Positions 49,108 to 55,033 of a DNA stretch of 55,033 nt are shown here, piece after piece. The translations under genes were made by a program, and so were the position numbers. Numbering within the stretch: position 1 is the first letter of the stretch; each line of letters begins with the position of its first letter. The notes below the pieces were generated by a model that had not been told where the DNA came from, made no database searches, and saw only the letters and a list, made by a program, of their open reading frames with translations. Source of the stretch: an uncultured Clostridium sp. (lineage in GTDB: Bacteria > Bacillota > Clostridia > TANB77 > CAG-508); the NCBI GenBank assembly GCA_947641575.1, contig CANRQN010000008.1, positions 1 to 55,033 of the forward strand, written 5' to 3'.

Positions 49108-50418
49108 TCAAATACTTTTTATGTTAATCTTTTTCAAAGACCTCTCAGCAAGCTTACCATATCTTTCTTTTTTATCTTTTATCCTAATTCCAAGCTCTGG
49201 AAGTATCCCGAAGTTCGCATTCATCGGCTGGAAATTAGCACTTTCTGTGCTTATATATTCACTTAATGCTCCAATCATGGTTTCTTTTGAAAAAACTACT
49301 TTTTCTTTTCCTTTTATTTTATGTACCACATTAAGACCGTACTAGCATTCCGTGATGATATTGATTCTACGTAGCCTTCTACTCCTGTTATTTGACCTGC
49401 AAAGTAGATATTGTTATTTTGTTTTAGATTATATGTATTATCTAATAATTTAGGTGAGTTTATATACGTATTTCTGTGCATTACTCCATATTTTACAAAT
49501 TCTGCATTTTGAAGCCCTGGTATTTTACTAAATACTCTTTTTTGTTCTCCAAACTTTAAATTTGTTTGGAAGCCTACTATGTTGTATAATGTACCTTTTT
49601 CATTATCTTGTCTTAACTGCACTATTGCATATGGCCTATTTCCTGTCCTTGGGTCTGTAAATCCTACTGGTTTTAGTGGTCCAAATCTTAAGGTATCTAT
49701 TCCTCTTTTCGCCATTACTTCTACTGGCATGCAACCTTCAAATATTTCTCTTTTTTCAAAACTATGTAACTCTGCTGTTTCTGCATTTACTAATTCTTTC
49801 CAAAATTCCTCATATTCTTCTTTATTCATTGGAAGGTTTATATAGCAAGCTTCTCCTTTTCCGTATCTATCCCCTAAGAAACCTATATTCATATCTATGC
49901 TTTCTTTTTCTATTATAGGAGCTGCTGCATCATAGAAATATAACTTATCTCCTTCTGTTATATCTGCAATTTCTTTGCTTAAGCTATCTGTTGTAAGTGG
50001 TCCTGTTGCAATTATAACAATATTATCTTTTATCAAGTCTTTTAAATGTATATCTTCTCCGAATTTCTGCTTCTTCTATTTTTATATTTTTCATGCTTTT
50101 TATTTCTCTTGTGACAGCTTCAGCAAATTTTTCTCTATCTACTGCTAGTGCTTGTCCTGCGGCAACTTTCGTTTTATCAGCACATTTTATACATAGGCTA
50201 TCTAACATTCTTAGCTCTTCTTTTAAAAGACCACATGCATTTGTAATGGCGTTAGATTTAAAAGAATTACTACATACTATTTCTGCAAAATTTGAATTTG
50301 TATGTGCTGGTGTATATTTTTTGGGTTTCATTTCAAATAGTGTTACATCTATTTTGTTTTTTGCTATTTGGTATGCCGCTTCGCATCCAGCAAGCCCTGC
50401 ACCTATTACTATTATCAT
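49108..50418 (-). CDS. trmFO: tRNA uridine-54 C5-methyltransferase TrmFO (three CGG-skip sites)
   Basis: Folate/FAD-dependent enzyme making ribothymidine-54 in tRNA. FAD motif [40 protein letters not shown], and later [29 protein letters not shown] and [15 protein letters not shown]. Sites: 50059 (ATT CGG AGA gives [14 protein letters not shown]), 49350 (TCA CGG AAT) and 49337 (GTA CGG TCT); the last two give [19 protein letters not shown], the conserved NAD/FAD-side helix. 435 residues, exactly the usual length. Divergent from the small 50519 gene. Confidence 0.95.
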
Positions 50419-50518
50419 TCTAATTATATCCTTTCTTGATTTTAATAGAATTTTATGTTATAATAATTTTAGATTATGTCAAGCACATGTCGTCTAAATT
50501 TTTTAAGGAGGAAATCTC

Positions 50519-50632
50519 ATGAAGGAAATTTTTAGTGCCTTCAACTGGTTCTTCAGCCTGGACTTCCGGGTTGCAATGTTTCTCATCATTATCTGCTGCT
50601 TTGCTGCCGTTGTATGGAAGATTTTACACTAA
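50519..50632 (+). CDS. 37-residue membrane peptide with foreign codon usage; CGG apparently read as Arg
   Basis: Self-contained unit: a TATAAT-like box near 50459, AAGGAGG, ATG at 50519, and a strong terminator after the stop. The peptide reads KEIFSAFNWFFSLDFRVAMF, then LIIICCFAAVVWKIL, one membrane helix. Codons are C-rich (GCC, TTC, AAC, CTG, GAC) unlike neighbours. In-frame CGG at 50567-50569 (TTC CGG GTT) reads sensibly as Arg at the helix edge; skipping C would destroy the helix and run to a stop near 50645. With 36927 this is the second exception to the CGG rule. Confidence 0.6.
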   Translation: MKEIFSAFNWFFSLDFRVAMFLIIICCFAAVVWKILH

Positions 50633-50649
50633 GGTTTCCCATTAAGACC

Positions 50650-50683
50650 AAAGTCGCTTGCCCGGTGGGCAGGCGACTTTATT
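50650..50683 (+). terminator. Strong terminator
   Basis: AAAGTCGC TTGCC / GGCAG GCGACTTT hairpin with CGGTG loop, followed by T-rich sequence; GC-rich compared with other terminators here, like the small gene it follows. Confidence 0.85.
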
Positions 50684-50689
50684 TTATTA

Positions 50690-53600
50690 TTATTCTAATA
50701 CATATTTTTTAATTAGACTTACTCCTGATATAAATGTTATTAAGATTATTGATATTAATCCAAAGTATATTTGAGTTGTACCTGTTTTTACTGCTAATAT
50801 TACTGGTGCATCATCTATATCGTCTTCTCCTGGTACCTTATTATCAGGTGTTGAATCCACATCTGGTGAATCACTATCATTTCTGTCTTTGCTAATTTCC
50901 GCTAAATTTATTTTTTCTCCTAAATTCTCTGAATTGTTTATCCATGTAAGTACAATTTGAACAGTCGCTGTTTCTCCTGGTTTTAGAAGAGTATTCTTTA
51001 GATAGTCTGTTGTTACAACTCCATTTTCTACTTCTTTCCATTTCCATTCTTTGTTGTCTTCTTCTATGAATTTTAATCCTTCTGGTATGTAGTCTTTTAT
51101 TTCATCTGCATATCCTTCTATTTCACCTTCATTTGTAATTTGTATTGTATATACATATTTGATATTTATTTTCTTTAAGTGTTTTGATTCTATTTCTAGT
51201 TTTACCGGTGCTTCATTTTTTGAAGTTGCAGCTGTGTGTCCTGTGTCTGTTATAACTGTTTTGCCATCTAAAGTTACTTTAGTTTGTGAAACCCATTTTA
51301 GTAAGCTTAAATCAAAGTATTTTACTTTTACATTGTCATAATCTATATCGTCTTCGTTCTTTCCATCTTTGTTGTATACTTCATCTCTTTTTGGTACTGA
51401 GTCTATATCATCATCTGAATCGGCTGATATTTGTGCCACATTTACTATTATTCTTGATGCTTCATCTGTAGTTTTTGCAACATATGTTACTTTAAATGCT
51501 ACTTTTACTTCTTTATAGTCTGGATTTGTCTCACTTATTTTTCCATTTTTGTTAAATGCTTTTATTTGATTTTTTCTTCCTGTGGCTTTTTCTTGTTCTT
51601 CTGATAAGTAGTCTGTAACTATGTATTTTGCTTTACTTACATCTGTAGTTTCTTTTTGCTCTTCATCTAACATCTTCCATCTATATTCTTTGTTTAAGTT
51701 ATTGTCTGGTAAAAATTCTAGTCCTTCTGGCATATCGTCTGTAATCTCATTTGCATAACCATCAGCTTCACCTTCATTGTATACTCTTATTGTGTATGTA
51801 ACTATGTTATTTGTCTCAAGTTCTACTGGTACTTTTGTATGGTTATATATTATATGTCCGTCTTTGTATGACACTTCTGGTACTCTGTTGTTTATTTGAG
51901 TATCATTTACCCCTGTTATAAATTTCCTAAGTGCTAAGTCAAAGTCTGGTCTAACAAGTACTTTTTCAAAGTCATCATCATCTTCTTGTCCTGGTACATA
52001 TGGCTTCTTAGATTCTTCATTCTTATAGTTTGGTCTGTCTTTATCTTCTGGAATTTCGAAGTCTTTATTTGGTTGTTTATCTCCAGCTGGTTTTGAATCT
52101 CTGTCTTCTTCTACTATGTTTCCTTCTTCATCTCTTATTTCTGTTATTTGTGCTAAATTTGTTAATATTCCATGTCCTAATGCTTTTTCATCTACTTTGC
52201 ATACTATTTCTACATCTATATAGTTTAGATTTTTGTTTCCTTTGTAAGAAGTAAGTAGTTTTCCATTTTCTCTATCTTTATATACTACATCTCCTGCTCT
52301 ATTATTTTCTGCTGTTATTGTTGTTGTTACTTCTCTTGTGGTTTTATCATATTTCCATCCATATTTTTTGTTTGTTTCATTGTCTTCTAAATATATTAGA
52401 TAATTTGGTAAATAGTCTGTAATTTTGCTTACATATGCATTTATTTCTCCTTCGTTGTATACTCTTATTGTGTATGTAACTAGTCCACCTTTATTTACCA
52501 TAATTGGTTTTTTAGTGTGGTTATATTCTGATGTTGTGCTTTCTCCTTTATCCATTATAGTTGTATCTACTTTTGGTTCTCTTGAATTTTCTCCTGTTAA
52601 TTTTTCTCCATCTACTGCTGATATGAATTTTCTAAGGCTTAGATCCACTTCTGGACGTACTATCATTACTTTATCAAAGTCATCATCGTCTTCTTGTCCT
52701 GGTACATATGGATGTTTTCCTCCTTGAGTATTATTAGATTCTTGGTCTTTATAGCTTGGTCTATCAGCTTCTTCTGGTAATTCAAAGTTTCCATGTTCTC
52801 TATCTGATATAGAATCTCTATCTGTTACTTTTTCTGCTGGTTTTATTAAATTTCCGTCTTGGTCTTTTATTTCACCTTTTATTAAATTTCCATCTTCATC
52901 TCTAATTTCTGTTACTTCAGCAAAATTTGTAAGTGCTGTTTCATATGGTGCTGTTTCCATTACTTTTGCTGATATTTCTATATCTACATAGCTTAATGTA
53001 TAAGAGTCCTTTGGATCTTTGGCCATAACATTATATTCTGCTGCTGGAATTAATATTTCTTCTAATGATTTACCTTTTAAGTCATCATATTTTAGCTTCC
53101 CTCCAGCTCCTGTTATTTTACAGCCTGGCAATGCGTTTCCATCTTCATCAAATAATGGTGTAGTTATTGCTGTTTCTCCATTTTGGTCTAATCCCCATTT
53201 TGTACCATCATCTTCTCCATATGGCATATATTGCATATATGGTGGTAAGTGGTCTGTTACTTCTTTTATGTATGCAGGTATCTCTCCTTCATTATATATT
53301 CTTATTGTATATGTTACTACATCACCCATTTTTACTGGTAAAGCTTTCTTTGGATGTCTATATATTGCAGTTGTTTGAAGTTCTCCGTTTATTACTTGGT
53401 TAAATTTGCTTGTATCTACTTCTGGTTCTCTTGAATCAGCTCCTGTTAATTTTTCTCCATTTATCCCTGATATAAATTTTCTAAGTGCTATATCTGCTAC
53501 TGGCACTTTTTCTTTTACTTCTACTATTGGTTGTTCATTTGCTGGATCTTCTCCTGCTAGGTATACTGTAATATCTCTATTTGGTTTATATATTCCTTGT

Positions 53601-54514
53601 GTTTCTTTTGCAGCTTTTTTTGCTCCTTCTATTAATGCTTTATATAGTCTTGCTGCACCTTCTTGTCTTTTAGTTCCATAGCTTTCTTCTGTATTAAATA
53701 TATCTGAGAATAATCTATATTCATTACTTGTATCAAATCCTGAACCTGTTATTCTTGTATATATAGGTAGTAAATTTTCTGAATGGTAATCTGATATTTC
53801 ATTAGTTGTACCTTTTGTAACATTTGTAAAGTACCATATCGCCATTTGCTGGATTGCTTCTATATCTGCTCTTGTTAATACATTTTCTTTCATTGCAGCA
53901 AAATTTAGACTTGTTCCATCTATTCCATCTCCAACTTCATTATTGTATCCAGCATATTCTATTAAATATTCAGTTAGTTCTTCGTCACTTGCTCCTTCTA
54001 ATAGCATATGATCTAGTATCCACATTACTGAATTAAAATTTGCTTCATTATTAAATATTGTTACTTCTGAATGTAAGCCTGAAAGATAATCTCTTACTGC
54101 TTCATAATCTCTTATCATATTATATTCTATATTATATAATACAGGATCTGGGTTATAGTTTGGTCCTCCTGTTTCTGTCGTAAATCCTAATCCTGCTCTT
54201 AAGCAGTATAAGTCTTTTACATAGTTTGCTTCTGTTACAGTTCCATTTTCTGTACATGTTACTAGCTTCCATACATTTTTAGTTCCTGTACGATTCTCTC
54301 CAAATTGATGTGCATATTTTGCTGTATATTCTCTTTCTGCTGTTTCACCTGTTGTAGGGTTCTTCGCAGTGTATTTTACTGTTGCTGTTCTATCTCTAGT
54401 TATTTTTACATATCCTAGATTTGAGATTGCAGCCTTTGATGTGTTTAGGAAAGCAAATATTATTATTAAAAATACAAATGTTAATGTTCCTGTAATTAGT
54501 TTTCTCGTTTTCAT
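50690..54514 (-). CDS. Large cell-surface protein with thioester-like and repeated DUF11/SpaA-like domains
   Basis: 1274 residues. Signal peptide (LITGTLTFVFLIIIFAFLNT), then a domain with KDLYCLRAGLGFTTETGG and ...QQMAIWYFTN that resembles bacterial thioester adhesin domains. Four repeats follow, each opening like 'LRKFISGVNGEKLTG...REP-VDT' and containing 'VTYTIRVYNEGE' and a 'DYLP-Y' turn, typical of DUF11-like isopeptide-forming modules, separated by Asp/Glu-rich linkers (GQEDDDDFDKV). The C-terminus is a membrane helix (IYFGLISIILITFISGVSLI) preceded by VILAVKTGT; no LPxTG motif is seen, so anchoring by the helix is inferred. More than 1,270 codons contain not one in-frame CGG, though at least five out-of-frame CGGs occur. 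Confidence 0.88.
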   Translation of the reverse strand: MKTRKLITGTLTFVFLIIIFAFLNTSKAAISNLGYVKITRDRTATVKYTAKNPTTGETAEREYTAKYAHQFGENRTGTKNVWKLVTCTENGTVTEANYVKDLYCLRAGLGFTTETGGPNYNPDPVLYNIEYNMIRDYEAVRDYLSGLHSEVTIFNNEANFNSVMWILDHMLLEGASDEELTEYLIEYAGYNNEVGDGIDGTSLNFAAMKENVLTRADIEAIQQMAIWYFTNVTKGTTNEISDYHSENLLPIYTRITGSGFDTSNEYRLFSDIFNTEESYGTKRQEGAARLYKALIEGAKKAAKETQGIYKPNRDITVYLAGEDPANEQPIVEVKEKVPVADIALRKFISGINGEKLTGADSREPEVDTSKFNQVINGELQTTAIYRHPKKALPVKMGDVVTYTIRIYNEGEIPAYIKEVTDHLPPYMQYMPYGEDDGTKWGLDQNGETAITTPLFDEDGNALPGCKITGAGGKLKYDDLKGKSLEEILIPAAEYNVMAKDPKDSYTLSYVDIEISAKVMETAPYETALTNFAEVTEIRDEDGNLIKGEIKDQDGNLIKPAEKVTDRDSISDREHGNFELPEEADRPSYKDQESNNTQGGKHPYVPGQEDDDDFDKVMIVRPEVDLSLRKFISAVDGEKLTGENSREPKVDTTIMDKGESTTSEYNHTKKPIMVNKGGLVTYTIRVYNEGEINAYVSKITDYLPNYLIYLEDNETNKKYGWKYDKTTREVTTTITAENNRAGDVVYKDRENGKLLTSYKGNKNLNYIDVEIVCKVDEKALGHGILTNLAQITEIRDEEGNIVEEDRDSKPAGDKQPNKDFEIPEDKDRPNYKNEESKKPYVPGQEDDDDFEKVLVRPDFDLALRKFITGVNDTQINNRVPEVSYKDGHIIYNHTKVPVELETNNIVTYTIRVYNEGEADGYANEITDDMPEGLEFLPDNNLNKEYRWKMLDEEQKETTDVSKAKYIVTDYLSEEQEKATGRKNQIKAFNKNGKISETNPDYKEVKVAFKVTYVAKTTDEASRIIVNVAQISADSDDDIDSVPKRDEVYNKDGKNEDDIDYDNVKVKYFDLSLLKWVSQTKVTLDGKTVITDTGHTAATSKNEAPVKLEIESKHLKKINIKYVYTIQITNEGEIEGYADEIKDYIPEGLKFIEEDNKEWKWKEVENGVVTTDYLKNTLLKPGETATVQIVLTWINNSENLGEKINLAEISKDRNDSDSPDVDSTPDNKVPGEDDIDDAPVILAVKTGTTQIYFGLISIILITFISGVSLIKKYVLE

Positions 54515-54605
54515 ACTTTACCACCTTTTTTATCTTTTTTCTTATATTCTATTTTACATTGTTTAGAAATAAAGTCAATAGAAGTTTTTGGTATTTTTTT
54601 TGACT

Positions 54606-54660
54606 TTAAAAACCCCCACAAAACCTCTTTACGGATTTGGTTTCTGTGAGTTTTGTTTTT
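54606..54660. terminator. Hairpin upstream of the surface-protein gene
   Basis: AAAAC...CCCACAAAACC / GGTTTCTGTG...GTTTT imperfect stem followed by a T-run on the plus strand; probably ends a transcript arriving from the left or is a stable leader hairpin. Confidence 0.5.
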
Positions 54661-54833
54661 TTTATTACAATTTCATTACAATTATACAACATTTTTGTTA
54701 CAATTTCAACATATTATGTCAAGATTTTTGCAAAAGTCTTATTTACCTAGTTCTTTACATTTTTATTTTTTGTTGTCATATTTTTCTTTCTATCTGAATA
54801 TTATATATAGAACTTAACCTTAAATATTTGGTC

Positions 54834-54862
54834 TTGACATTTTTTATTATTTTTGTTATTAT
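54834..54862 (+). promoter_or_regulatory. Sigma-A promoter of the tRNA operon
   Basis: TTGACA (54834-54839), 17-bp spacer, TATTAT (54857-54862), about 17 nt before the tRNA-Gly 5' end. Confidence 0.8.
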
Positions 54863-54879
54863 TATTAGGCAATATTTTT

Positions 54880-54953
54880 GCAGGTATAGTTTAGTGGTAA
54901 AACATAACCTTGCCAAGGTTAAGTTACGGGTCCGATTCCCGTTACCTGCTCCA
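54880..54953 (+). tRNA. tRNA-Gly, anticodon GCC
   Basis: Cloverleaf: acceptor GCAGGTA/TACCTGC, D arm AGTTTAGTGGTAAAAC, anticodon stem TAACC/GGTTA with a regular 7-nt loop TTGCCAA (GCC at 54912-54914), T arm ACGGGTCCGATTCCCGT, and an encoded CCA. It reads GGC and GGU. The normal loop shows it is not the expected expanded-anticodon tRNA for CGGN. Confidence 0.95.
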
Positions 54954-54978
54954 CAAAAGTCTTGAGACAGTGGTATTC

Positions 54979-55033
54979 GGCGATATAGCCAAGTGGTAAG
55001 GCACGAGTCTGCAAAACTCTGATCCCCGGTTCG
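54979..55033 (+). tRNA. tRNA-Cys, anticodon GCA (truncated by window end)
   Basis: Acceptor 5' strand GGCGATA, D arm GCCAAGTGGTAAGGC, anticodon stem-loop GAGTCTGCAAAACTC with GCA, and the start of the T arm (CCCCGGTTCG). The 3' end lies beyond the window. Confidence 0.9.

Noticed and set aside
1891..50061. Systematic sequencing or assembly insertion of C before GG
   Set aside because: Such errors do not know codon phase. All 62 lie before in-frame GGN codons on both strands, while GG in other phases and more than forty out-of-frame CGGs are untouched.
1891..50061. CGG reassigned to another amino acid without a frame change
   Set aside because: Continuing in frame after CGG gives non-homologous sequence and early stops; homology resumes only in the +1 frame.
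1891..50061. Ordinary -1 frameshifting at slippery heptamers
   Set aside because: The shift is always +1 and no X-XXY-YYZ motif is shared among the sites.
486..50418. About 20 housekeeping genes as frameshifted pseudogenes
   Set aside because: All breaks are the same single-base event at in-frame CGG, motifs and lengths are fully restored, and several genes are essential (dnaB, ftsH, prfA). Decay would give mixed lesions.
50690..54514. Sortase-anchored LPxTG surface protein
   Set aside because: No LPxTG-like motif precedes the C-terminal membrane helix; only VKTGT is seen.

Overview
The window is chromosome from a low-GC, AT-rich Bacillota, most likely an uncultured spore-forming Clostridia lineage. 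This is inferred from the gdpP-rplI-dnaB-tilS-ftsH and rpmG-secE-nusG-rplK-rplA-rplJ-rplL gene orders, the spore-cortex type enzymes PdaA and CwlD, AGGAGG ribosome binding sites, and strong AGA/GGA/A-T codon bias.

The outstanding observation concerns reading frame. About twenty otherwise normal, mostly single-copy housekeeping genes look broken into two to many ORFs (ftsH, dnaB, gdpP, pcrA, pdp, prfA, an SbcC-like ATPase, pdaA, an RluA-family synthase, uvrC, cwlD, comEC, trmFO and others). I translated every break by hand. At all 62 breaks an in-frame CGG codon is followed by the normal protein only if one C is skipped, so that C-GGN is read as a single glycine. After removing one base per in-frame CGG, each gene becomes one uninterrupted frame of the family's usual length, and conserved glycines reappear (Walker A of PcrA, HVG and HHGS of ComEC, AGHGG of CwlD, GHTVGNH of PdaA, a glycine-only tail in a DUF2207 protein). 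CGG triplets out of frame (more than forty inside genes) need no correction. Neither sequencing error nor pseudogene decay explains a signal that follows codon phase. The simplest reading is obligate +1 recoding: CGGN acts as a four-base glycine codon, or CGG is an unassigned codon where the ribosome skips one base. I call these sites 'CGG-skip sites' below and give merged gene coordinates. Only two short, compositionally foreign ORFs (36927-37154 and 50519-50632) contain CGG apparently read as ordinary arginine.

Layout: 1-500, a divergent pilin-like gene and a small HTH regulator. 486-7461 (minus strand), gdpP-rplI-dnaB-tilS-ftsH. 7641-8223, relB with a nonsense-interrupted yoeB. 8225-11841, pcrA and pyrimidine-nucleoside phosphorylase. 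12002-13316, an unrecognised protein. 13403-21287, a ZIP metal transporter gene split by a 7.2-kb serine-recombinase element flanked by a 9-bp direct repeat; the element carries an ATPase, the recombinase, small ORFs and an 837-residue protein that looks rich in HTH-like segments. 21350-33836, DUF2207 protein, prfA, SbcC/SbcD-like pair, pdaA, sensor kinase, RluA-type synthase, rRNA methyltransferase, uvrC and hpt. 33980-36746, a secreted protein, a GGDEF protein and cwlD. 36927-42788, zinc-ribbon ORF, hicB, comEC, NlpC/P60 hydrolase and amidohydrolase. 43055-46948, the secE-nusG-rplKAJL operon, whose gaps hold a family of imperfect palindromes, one copy of which also lies between rplI and dnaB. 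47151-54514, a coiled-coil protein, trmFO and a large surface protein. 54880-end, tRNA-Gly(GCC) and a partial tRNA-Cys(GCA).
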